Source: JANRKT01 sp033763355
GTDB taxonomy: Bacteria > Bacteroidota > Bacteroidia > Chitinophagales > Chitinophagaceae
DNA: 50,524 nt
Reading direction: 5' to 3'
Assembly: GCA_033763355.1 (NCBI GenBank)
Contig: JANRKT010000290.1
Location: 1 to 50,524, forward strand
The stretch's first letter is position 1. Each line of letters opens with the position of its first letter. This document shows positions 10,088-16,997 of this stretch, one piece after another. The position numbers and the translations under genes are program-made. Under the pieces are notes generated by a model. It had not been told where the DNA came from and searched no databases. It saw nothing but the letters and a program-made list of their open reading frames with translations.

Positions 10088-10222
10088 ACCGGTAGGAACA
10101 AAATAGTCCCACCCGGGGTGGGACTATACAAAAACAAAAACCAACGATCAATGCGTATTTCAAGTAAGTGTAATGCTGATAGGATGACCAGTAAAAATAA
10201 ATAAGTGCATAATTTGAACTTC

Positions 10223-10234
10223 TGATAAACATCA
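10223..10234. promoter_or_regulatory. Fnr/Crp-type operator box (distal)
   Basis: TGATAAACATCA is a perfect TGAT-N4-ATCA palindrome, the core recognised by Fnr-family regulators. It lies 22 bp, about two helical turns, centre to centre from a second perfect box at 10245-10256, upstream of the small membrane protein gene at 10341. Function is inferred from the motif and from similar boxes before the cbb3 and nos genes. Confidence 0.6.
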
Positions 10235-10244
10235 GGCATGGAAG

Positions 10245-10256
10245 TGATTTGAATCA
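10245..10256. promoter_or_regulatory. Fnr/Crp-type operator box (proximal)
   Basis: TGATTTGAATCA, extended by one more base pair on each side (G and C), is a perfect TGAT-N4-ATCA palindrome. A weak -7-like element, AAACTTTGA at 10275-10283, lies about 31 bp downstream of its centre, so activation of the plus-strand gene at 10341 is the likely role; the trmD promoter is more than 150 bp away on the other side. Confidence 0.65.
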
Positions 10257-10340
10257 CAAAGAGGAATTTTATCAAAACTTTGACCGGTGATAAGGTATTT
10301 TAGAACAAAGGATTTCTTACATTTCTAAAATAATTAAATA

Positions 10341-10568
10341 ATGGTTATGAACAGGGCTGAAGCCATGCCGGTAATTGCAGTAAGCATCATTTTGGTTGTT
10401 TATGCTGCACTGATTTTTTTTGAAACCTGGCTTGCGATAGCAGGTTTAATATTCACACTGTCGCCTATACTGGTAATATGGCTTGTTTATAATGTTATCC
10501 GCAACGGAAAATATTCAGGAAGGGAGCTTGATGAAAACGAAGAGTGGGGTTATACTGACAGGACATGA
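10341..10568 (+). CDS. Small two-helix membrane protein of unknown function, Fnr-box controlled
   Basis: A 75-residue protein, starting at the ATG at 10341 or at 10347. Two hydrophobic helices are visible, about residues 9-29 (MPVIAVSIILVVYAALIFF) and 32-52 (IAGLIFTLSPILVIWLVYNV), followed by a charged tail (GRELDENEEWGYTDRT). I do not recognise a family. It lies between trmD and the end of the cbb3 block, converging on the SafE-like gene, and carries two tandem perfect TGAT-N4-ATCA boxes upstream. This suggests production under low oxygen or N-oxide conditions together with the oxidase and N2O reductase. A role as a small accessory subunit or assembly factor is possible but untested. Confidence 0.7.
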   Translation: MVMNRAEAMPVIAVSIILVVYAALIFFETWLAIAGLIFTLSPILVIWLVYNVIRNGKYSGRELDENEEWGYTDRT

Positions 10569-10595
10569 AAGTTATATCTCAAACAACATCGCGAA

Positions 10596-11312
10596 TCACG
10601 GATGACATACTGCTGCATTTGCTGTTGTGCCTGGCAATTGAGGACTGATAAAAGGTATGCCAAGGTTCATTCCGCGAAGGATGAGTAAAACAGCCATTGC
10701 TACCATAAAAAAAGGAACGAGCTTTTTAAACAGCCGCCCTGTTTTAATAAAAGGTTTTTGCAATGCATAAGCCACAAACATCATAGCAGGTAATGTGCCT
10801 GCGCCAAACATAGCCATAAAAAATACGCTTTCAAATACTTCAGTAAATGAGAAAGCGGTTGCAAGTGCAACATATACCATACCGCAGGGCAGTAAGCCAT
10901 TGGCCATGCCCAGCAATAAAAAACCCCTGATGCCGGAAGATGAATGGAGTAACCTTACAATGAGTTTTTGAACTGATGCGTAATACCTGTTAACAAATGT
11001 GAATTTAAAAGCGGCCGATTTGCGTGAAAAATACAGGACTGCAAAACAGAGTATTAATATGCCCATACCAATTGAAAACCATTGCTGGTAACCTGAAATA
11101 AATATTCTTCTTCCTGCTGTGCCTGAAACCAACCCTATACACGAATAGGTAATAATCCTTCCAAACTGGTAAGTAACCAGTGAGATAAACTTGCGGATTG
11201 CCGGAAGGTGATGGGTCGGGAGGGCAAGACTAAGCGGGCCGCACATGCCAATACAATGCAGGCTGCCTGCAAGGCCAAGAGTAAATCCTGATATCAATAA
11301 TGGCCACTGCAT
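10596..11312 (-). CDS. SafE/TauE-like (UreH_2 domain) membrane protein of the cbb3 operon
   Basis: A 238-residue multi-spanning membrane protein. Its start MQWPLLISGFTLGLAGSLHCIGMCGPL contains the HCxGMCGP motif of the SafE/UreH_2 branch related to DsbD-type transporters, and a second conserved site is GMANGLLPCGMVYVALA. Members in this position of cbb3 clusters are annotated as sulfite exporter TauE/SafE family; the conserved Cys and His residues make copper or thiol handling during oxidase maturation more plausible than sulfite export, but that is inference. Its ATG overlaps the ccoH stop codon (TAATG), indicating translational coupling. It is the last gene of the ccoS-ccoH operon. Confidence 0.85.
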   Translation of the reverse strand: MQWPLLISGFTLGLAGSLHCIGMCGPLSLALPTHHLPAIRKFISLVTYQFGRIITYSCIGLVSGTAGRRIFISGYQQWFSIGMGILILCFAVLYFSRKSAAFKFTFVNRYYASVQKLIVRLLHSSSGIRGFLLLGMANGLLPCGMVYVALATAFSFTEVFESVFFMAMFGAGTLPAMMFVAYALQKPFIKTGRLFKKLVPFFMVAMAVLLILRGMNLGIPFISPQLPGTTANAAVCHP

Positions 11313-11749
11313 TAAAAAACGGTCAAATTGTTTTCGGAGTAATAATTTTTTCCGTTTTCATTCCACTTAATCTTTACTGTATAGTTGCCTGGTAAAATGG
11401 AAGATGAATGAAATGACTGGCTTCCTTCTGCATCCGTGTTTAATGTAAACTTCCGGTCTTTACGGGAATCGTAGGCACAGTAAAACCATACATCACCCAA
11501 AATATCTTTATTTTTCATTTCTTCCGGAAGGTGCAGCACAATCTGGTCGCCGCTTTTTTGCAGCTTTACCGGAGATGCAAGTGCATTTGCCCTTTTTGTT
11601 CCGTCAATTACCTGCTGATACTGCAATTCATTTTTGTAATAATCTTTTTCCACCAGTTCAAAGCTGGTATTCAGACTGCGATAAACCAGGTAACTTATTC
11701 CTGCACCAAAAACAATAAATGTAATCAGTAATTTATTTCCCCAGTTCAT
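11312..11749 (-). CDS. ccoH: FixH/CcoH family cbb3 oxidase assembly protein
   Basis: A 145-residue single-span membrane protein: an N-terminal helix (LLITFIVFGAGISYLVYRSL) and an exported domain ending in a beta-rich PGNYTVKIKWNENGKNYYSE. The sequence VEKDYYKNELQYQQVID after the helix is typical of FixH, an accessory protein of cbb3 oxidase maturation. It starts 11 bases after ccoG and its stop overlaps the next gene. It is shorter than proteobacterial CcoH, as is usual in Bacteroidota. The assignment rests on the helix-plus-YYK pattern and on operon position. Confidence 0.88.
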   Translation of the reverse strand: MNWGNKLLITFIVFGAGISYLVYRSLNTSFELVEKDYYKNELQYQQVIDGTKRANALASPVKLQKSGDQIVLHLPEEMKNKDILGDVWFYCAYDSRKDRKFTLNTDAEGSQSFHSSSILPGNYTVKIKWNENGKNYYSENNLTVF

Positions 11750-11760
11750 TTGATATTTTT

Positions 11761-13197
11761 TTATCTTTTAATAAATGGCCCCATGAAATTGGTTTCTATG
11801 GAAGTGATTTTTTTGTTTCCTTCGTACAAGCCCACCTGCAATTCTGTTTTCCTGTTGCTTACAAAACTTTTAGGGAGTATGATAAAGAAGGAGCCTTTGC
11901 CCTGTCCTTCTTTTTTCACCAGTATGTTTCCGCCTTCAGCCTCAATAATTCTTCCCGGGGCCTCTTCAAGTTTTAATGAAAGCGAAATATCCTTCATGGT
12001 TTTATTTACAATTTTTATAGTATATAGATTGGAAATGCTGTCAGCCCCTCTTTCCTGGTAAAGCATACCCGGTGCCCTCAGAATAGTTCCGCCAACATCT
12101 TTTCTTGTCAGCAGCAGTGCAGCGAGTAACCCGGCAAGAAGATTGAGAAGGACAGTATAAAATTTCATCCTGCCAGTATAACGCAGTTTTGTTCCTTTTA
12201 AAATCCCGTTTTCGGATGCATATCTTACAAGCCCACGTGGCCTTCCCACAGCATCCATCATTTTATTGCAGGCGTCAATACAGGCTGTGCAGCCCACACA
12301 CTCCATTTGAGTGCCGTTGCGGATGTCAATGCCGGTGGGGCAAACTTTTACGCACTGAAAGCAATCAATGCAATCACCGGTAACATCTCTTTCAGTTTGT
12401 GTTTTTTTGAACTTTGCCCTCGGCTCGCCTCTTTTGTAATCATAGGCAACAATCATGGAGTTTTTGTCGAGCAAAACACTTTGAAGTCGGCCGTAAGGGC
12501 AAACCACTGTGCAGGCCTGTTCCCTGAAATAAGCATAAACACCATAAAACACCCCTGAAAAAACGAGTATTGAAATAAACCCGCCGATATGCTGTGAAAC
12601 AGGTTCGGTGATAATTTTTTTCAGTTCGTCTATGCCAATAATATAGGCAAGAAAAAAATTCGCAATGATAAAAGCCAGCAGGTAAAATACAATATGCTTC
12701 GTTAATTTTTTCCTGATCTTTTCAGGAGTCCAGGATGATTTTTTTAAAAGTTTTTGTTCTGCTGCATCGCCTTCGATCAGGTACTCTATTTTACGGAACA
12801 ACATTTCCATAAAAACCGTCTGGGGGCATACCCATCCGCAGAACAGCCTGCCGAATGCAGCTGTAAAAAGAACGATGAATATGATAAATGTAACCATCGT
12901 TAACCCGAAAATGAAAAAATCCTGCGGCCAGAACACTTTTCCAAAAATGATGAACCTGGCTTCCGGTATATTGAAAAGAAAAAGCGGCCTGTCATTAACT
13001 TTAATGAAGGGCAACGTAAAAAACAGGATGAAGAAACCTACACTTACGAGCGTTCTGATATTGTAAAACTTTCCTTTTGGTTTTTGGGCAAATACCCATT
13101 TTCTCTTCCCGGTGGCATCAACTGTGGCAATCCTGTCGCGGAATGACTCTTTGCTGCTGGTTTCTGCTGATGTTATATTTGTTTTAAGGTCATTCAT
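11761..13197 (-). CDS. ccoG: CcoG, polyferredoxin for cbb3 oxidase copper assembly
   Basis: A 478-residue membrane ferredoxin. Transmembrane helices surround a CGWVCPQTVF motif, a second motif CTVVCPYGRLQ follows, and two 4Fe-4S clusters are held by CIDCFQCVKVCPTGID and CVGCTACIDACN. C-terminal to a last helix is an exported Ig-like CcoG domain. CcoG is described as reducing Cu(II) to Cu(I) for insertion into the oxidase. All expected cysteines are present and the length is normal. It follows ccoP by 35 bases in the same operon. Confidence 0.97.
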   Translation of the reverse strand: MNDLKTNITSAETSSKESFRDRIATVDATGKRKWVFAQKPKGKFYNIRTLVSVGFFILFFTLPFIKVNDRPLFLFNIPEARFIIFGKVFWPQDFFIFGLTMVTFIIFIVLFTAAFGRLFCGWVCPQTVFMEMLFRKIEYLIEGDAAEQKLLKKSSWTPEKIRKKLTKHIVFYLLAFIIANFFLAYIIGIDELKKIITEPVSQHIGGFISILVFSGVFYGVYAYFREQACTVVCPYGRLQSVLLDKNSMIVAYDYKRGEPRAKFKKTQTERDVTGDCIDCFQCVKVCPTGIDIRNGTQMECVGCTACIDACNKMMDAVGRPRGLVRYASENGILKGTKLRYTGRMKFYTVLLNLLAGLLAALLLTRKDVGGTILRAPGMLYQERGADSISNLYTIKIVNKTMKDISLSLKLEEAPGRIIEAEGGNILVKKEGQGKGSFFIILPKSFVSNRKTELQVGLYEGNKKITSIETNFMGPFIKR

Positions 13198-13232
13198 GTT
13201 GCAGCTTCCTCTTTGTTTACTTTATCCGGCTG

Positions 13233-14378
13233 TCAGTTGTTTTTTAATGAGTCGCTTAATGGTTTGGCAGCGGCGGTTTCTTCTTTTACTTCCGTTCCCT
13301 GGGGCGGCTTGGCATTGGGGGGATTGGTTCCGTGCAGCGTCCTGATGTAACTCGATACCTGAGCAATCTGCTTATTGGAATACATGTTCTGCCATTGCGG
13401 CATTGCATTGATGCCGTATCGTACAGTTTTAAAAATGCTTTTGATATCATTGCCATGCATCCAGTAGTTGTCTGTAAGGTTAGGCCCAACATCTCCTGCG
13501 CCGGATTCCTTGTGGCAGGCAGCGCATGATTTTAGGTATATTGTTTTCCCCTCAGCAATGTCTTCCGGGGAAGTGAGGAACTGAACAGTATTTTCATCAA
13601 CTGCCTCACCTTTTGTTTTCAGGTATTCTTTTATTTTTAGTTCAGCTTTTGCAACTGCCATATCGTATTCCTGCTTGCTGGATGGCCCTGTATGTGAAAC
13701 ATGAAAGCGCCACAGGTAAATTACAGCAAACAATATGGTAACATAAAAACCATACAGCCACCATGGCGGAAGGCGGTTGTTCAATTCGCGGATTCCATCG
13801 TATTCATGGCCAAGATCAAGTTCAGCCTCCTGGGTTACGGGCCTGAATTTATTGAACCTGTCCCACCAGCTCAGTTGTGTTTTTTTAGCTTCTTTTACTT
13901 CAACTGCGGCCAGTACGGTTTCCTTTTCTGTTTTCAACAGGATTTTTATATTGATGAGAAGAGCGATAATAATGATCAGTTCAAGAAAAATAACTGAAAG
14001 CATTACATAAAACTGGGTGGCAGTCATACCGCCTATTGTTTCAACTACCGCCTGCGCTGCAGTTTGACCAGTATCCTGTGCAGATAAAGTGGCCGGTAGA
14101 AAGATGGCCGCAACAAGCAATGCAGCAATTGAACCGCTTTTACTTTCTTCCCTGTTTTTTTTCAGGGTTACTTTTGCGGCATTTAAAAGAAGGCCTGCAA
14201 GCAATGCTATGATGATTAACAGCAGTAGCATTATGCCCACAAGCGCAACAACCATAGGATTGCTTAATGCAGAAGTTCCTGAAGGTTCATTTGCCAGAAC
14301 GGATTGAACAGGCATCAGCAATACAGCGGTTAAAACTGCTGGTATGTATTTGATCTTATTTCTCATAACTGAAAGCAT
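13233..14378 (-). CDS. ccoP: CcoP, cytochrome c subunit of cbb3 oxidase (single haem c)
   Basis: About 381 residues from the ATG at 14376-14378; another ATG at 14364-14366 would also work, whereas a TTG at 14402 inside ccoQ is unlikely. The protein has an N-terminal hydrophobic leader (YIPAVLTAVLLMPVQSVLA), two helical segments, the CcoP signature RLPPWWLYGFY near the third membrane span, and one haem-binding motif, CAACH, with an axial Met in INAMPQWQNMY. Proteobacterial CcoP has two CxxCH motifs; only one is visible here, a form known in Bacteroidota. It delivers electrons to CcoN. It lies 13 bases after ccoQ. Confidence 0.92.
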   Translation of the reverse strand: MLSVMRNKIKYIPAVLTAVLLMPVQSVLANEPSGTSALSNPMVVALVGIMLLLLIIIALLAGLLLNAAKVTLKKNREESKSGSIAALLVAAIFLPATLSAQDTGQTAAQAVVETIGGMTATQFYVMLSVIFLELIIIIALLINIKILLKTEKETVLAAVEVKEAKKTQLSWWDRFNKFRPVTQEAELDLGHEYDGIRELNNRLPPWWLYGFYVTILFAVIYLWRFHVSHTGPSSKQEYDMAVAKAELKIKEYLKTKGEAVDENTVQFLTSPEDIAEGKTIYLKSCAACHKESGAGDVGPNLTDNYWMHGNDIKSIFKTVRYGINAMPQWQNMYSNKQIAQVSSYIRTLHGTNPPNAKPPQGTEVKEETAAAKPLSDSLKNN

Positions 14379-14391
14379 ATTTTTAAAGTAA

Positions 14392-14553
14392 TTAGTTGTC
14401 AAGCGGTATCCTGCTAATTTTTTTTAAATCACTCTTTTTTGCTTTAAACACCCATATAAGCATAATGGTAAAAAAGAGGACGAATATGCAAAGCGAGGCA
14501 AGGCCGTAAATATCAATGCCGCTTATTTTTTCCATGTAGTGGATGAATTTCAT
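14392..14553 (-). CDS. ccoQ: CcoQ/FixQ-like small subunit of cbb3 oxidase
   Basis: A 53-residue open frame in the gap between ccoNO and ccoP. It begins MKFIHYMEKISGIDIYGLAS, has one transmembrane helix (LCIFVLFFTIMLIWVF) and a basic tail (KAKKSDLKK). Size, single helix, lysine-rich tail and position match CcoQ, which stabilises the cbb3 complex. It starts 11 bases after ccoNO and ends 13 bases before the chosen ccoP start. Sequence conservation of CcoQ is weak, so the call leans on context. Confidence 0.82.
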   Translation of the reverse strand: MKFIHYMEKISGIDIYGLASLCIFVLFFTIMLIWVFKAKKSDLKKISRIPLDN

Positions 14554-14564
14554 ATTATGCCTTT

Positions 14565-16697
14565 TTAATTTTTATTTTCGGTAAGTGTTTTCTGCGATGC
14601 TTTGATGTCGGTGCCCAGCCTTTGCAGGTAAGCTATCAATGCCACTACTTCAACATCTGAAATGGTTTCAATTTTATCTTTCTTCAGGTTGGCTGCAATG
14701 GAATCGGCCTGGTGTATAAGGTCCCTGTTGGCTACTTTGTCATAACCTTCAGGGTAAGGAACACCGAGAGACATCATGGCCCTGATTTTAGCCGGAGTAG
14801 ATGTGGTATCCAGTTTTTTATCGAGCAACCATACATATTGCGGCATCAGTGAACCCGGCGACATCGAACGGGGATCGTACATGTGGTTATAATGCCAGCT
14901 GTCAGGATATTTACCACCTTCCCTGGCAAGGTCAGGCCCCGTCCGCTTGCTTCCCCATTGAAAAGGATGGTCGTAAACAAATTCACCTGCTTTTGAATAT
15001 TCACCATACCTCGCCACTTCATCCCTGAAAGGGCGTATCATTTGCGAATGACAGGTGTAACAGCCTTCTCTTATGTAAATGTCCCTGCCCTGTAATTCAA
15101 GCGGGGTATAAGGTTTTACACTTGAAATTGTGGGGATATTTGATTTTACAAGAAAGGTTGGTATCAGTTCAAGCAAACCGCCAATGGCAACTACTATCAG
15201 GCTTGCGACAAGCATGGTAACAGGTCTTCTCTCCAATACCCTGTGCCAGTATTCTTTCTTTTCATGCGCTTCTTTAATCAGGGGGGCTGCTTCAGCTTCT
15301 TCATTGGCAATAAATTTTCCCCTTGCCATGGTTTTGTAAAGATTATAAACCATAAAGAACGCCCCGATGAGGTACAGCGTGCCACCCACACTCCTTGTAA
15401 TATACATGGGCACTATGTTGGTAACTGTTTCCATAAACTGGAATTTCAGTTGACCTTCGGGTGTAAACTGTTTCCACATTTCAGCCTGTGCAAAACCTGC
15501 CCAGTACATAGGCACTGCATATAAAATGATTCCTATGGTTCCTAACCAGAAATGATTTGTAGCTAATTTTTTTGAATAGAGTTCAGTGCCCCACATTTTC
15601 GGGATCATATAATATAAGATAGCAAATGCAATAAACCCGTTCCATCCCAAACCTCCAATGTGAACGTGTGCAATGGTCCAGTCGCTGAAATGGGAAATTG
15701 CGTTTACGCTTTTTAAGCTGAGCATAGGTCCTTCAAATGTGCTCATGCCATAACAGGTGATCGCAACCACCATAAATTTGAGTACAGGGTCTTCTTTTAC
15801 TTTATCCCATGCGCCCCGCAGCGTAAATAACCCATTGAGCATACCCCCCCAGCTGGGTGCAATCAGCATTACTGAAAACACTACCCCAAGCGACTGTGCC
15901 CAGTCGGGTAGTGCTGTATATAACAGGTGATGCGGGCCAGCCCAGATGTAAATAAATATCAGCGCCCAGAAATGGATAATAGAAAGCCTGTATGAGTAAA
16001 CCGGCCTGTTGGCTGCTTTGGGCAGGAAATAATACATTAACCCCAGCACCGGCGTTGTTAAAAAGAATGCAACTGCATTGTGGCCATACCACCATTGCAC
16101 CAATGCATCCTGAACACCTGCATACCAGCTATAACTCTTTAAAGCAGAAACAGGAATTTCGATGGAATTTACAATATGCAGCATGGCAACAGTAACCCAT
16201 GTGGCGATATAAAACCAGATGGCAACATAGAGGTGTTTTTCTCTTCTTTTTATGATGGTGCCCATCATGTTGATGCCAAACACTACCCAAACCAGCGTAA
16301 TGGCGATATCAATGGGCCATTCCAGTTCTGCATATTCTTTACCGGTTGTTTTGCCCAGTAACAGTGTAATGGCTGCTGCGCCAATAATGGCTTGCCATCC
16401 CCAGAAATGGATCCAGCTTAATTTATTGCTGAACAGCCTTGCTTTGCACAAACGCTGCAGTGAGTAATAAATACCCGCAAATGATGCATTACCAACAAAA
16501 GCAAATATGATGGCATTGGTGTGCAAAGGACGCATCCGGCCGAATGTAGTTGCTGCAAGGTTCAGGCTGCTTGCCGGATAATAAATCTGGATAGCTGCCC
16601 ATAAACCGGCCAGCATACCTACTATACCAAACAGAACAGTTGCAAACCCGAATGCTTTTACAATCTTGTTGTCATAATAAAATTTTTCTACTTGCAT
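14565..16697 (-). CDS. ccoNO: CcoNO, fused catalytic and cytochrome c subunits of cbb3 oxidase
   Basis: A 710-residue fusion. The first ~470 residues are CcoN with about 12 helices and the haem-copper ligands: RPLHTNAIIFAF (low-spin haem His), WWYGHNAVAFFLT (CuB His), AGPHHLLYTA (CuB His pair) and IAHVHIGGLGWNG (high- and low-spin haem His). The last ~200 residues are CcoO, a membrane-anchored monohaem cytochrome with CYTCHSQMIRPF. The protein reduces O2 to water with high affinity and pumps protons. CcoN-CcoO fusion is common in Bacteroidota. It starts 20 bases after ccoS. All ligands are present, so the enzyme should be functional. Confidence 0.97.
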   Translation of the reverse strand: MQVEKFYYDNKIVKAFGFATVLFGIVGMLAGLWAAIQIYYPASSLNLAATTFGRMRPLHTNAIIFAFVGNASFAGIYYSLQRLCKARLFSNKLSWIHFWGWQAIIGAAAITLLLGKTTGKEYAELEWPIDIAITLVWVVFGINMMGTIIKRREKHLYVAIWFYIATWVTVAMLHIVNSIEIPVSALKSYSWYAGVQDALVQWWYGHNAVAFFLTTPVLGLMYYFLPKAANRPVYSYRLSIIHFWALIFIYIWAGPHHLLYTALPDWAQSLGVVFSVMLIAPSWGGMLNGLFTLRGAWDKVKEDPVLKFMVVAITCYGMSTFEGPMLSLKSVNAISHFSDWTIAHVHIGGLGWNGFIAFAILYYMIPKMWGTELYSKKLATNHFWLGTIGIILYAVPMYWAGFAQAEMWKQFTPEGQLKFQFMETVTNIVPMYITRSVGGTLYLIGAFFMVYNLYKTMARGKFIANEEAEAAPLIKEAHEKKEYWHRVLERRPVTMLVASLIVVAIGGLLELIPTFLVKSNIPTISSVKPYTPLELQGRDIYIREGCYTCHSQMIRPFRDEVARYGEYSKAGEFVYDHPFQWGSKRTGPDLAREGGKYPDSWHYNHMYDPRSMSPGSLMPQYVWLLDKKLDTTSTPAKIRAMMSLGVPYPEGYDKVANRDLIHQADSIAANLKKDKIETISDVEVVALIAYLQRLGTDIKASQKTLTENKN

Positions 16698-16717
16698 AAG
16701 CTGGATTGTTTGTTGAT

Positions 16718-16882
16718 TTATTTTGTTTTGGATTTTGAATAAGGCTTGTCATCAAAAAGTATCCGGGAAGAGGGGGAATAGTCATCTTCAAACTGTCCCG
16801 TTTTTACGCTCCATAAAAAAGCAAAAAGAAAAAGGGCTGCTATGGATATGCTTACAATTAAAAGAATAATTATTACGCTCAT
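16718..16882 (-). CDS. ccoS: CcoS, cbb3 oxidase maturation protein
   Basis: A 54-residue gene, read directly from the sequence. It starts MSVIIILLIVSISIAALFLF and continues FLWSVKTGQFEDDYSPSSRI, then ILFDDKP. One N-terminal helix followed by (F/W)xVxxGQFDDxxxPxxRIL is the CcoS signature. CcoS is needed for cofactor insertion into cbb3 oxidase. It is the first gene of the ccoS-NO-Q-P-G-H unit, with an Fnr-type box about 75-86 bases upstream. Confidence 0.95.
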   Translation of the reverse strand: MSVIIILLIVSISIAALFLFAFLWSVKTGQFEDDYSPSSRILFDDKPYSKSKTK

Positions 16883-16925
16883 TTCTTATTGATTTGAATG
16901 GCGTAAAAGTATTTTGGGGGTATCC

Positions 16926-16936
16926 GGCAAAATATA
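16926..16936 (-). promoter_or_regulatory. Probable -7 region of the ccoS operon
   Basis: The minus strand reads TATATTTTGCC, a -7-like element with one base more than the TAnnTTTG spacing. Its G is 34.5 bp from the centre of the Fnr-type box at 16957-16968, compatible with activation from about -40. Less certain than the perfect elements elsewhere in the window. Confidence 0.45.
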
Positions 16937-16956
16937 ACTGGTATCAGGGGGGTATC

Positions 16957-16968
16957 TGATTTTTATCA
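16957..16968. promoter_or_regulatory. Fnr/Crp-type operator box of the ccoS operon
   Basis: TGATTTTTATCA (minus strand TGATAAAAATCA) is a perfect TGAT-N4-ATCA palindrome in the 115-bp gap between ccoI and ccoS. Its position just upstream of a -7-like element suggests positive control of the main oxidase operon. Confidence 0.7.
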
Positions 16969-16997
16969 CCCTTTGAAAGGTATTCCGGTCAGGAGTT

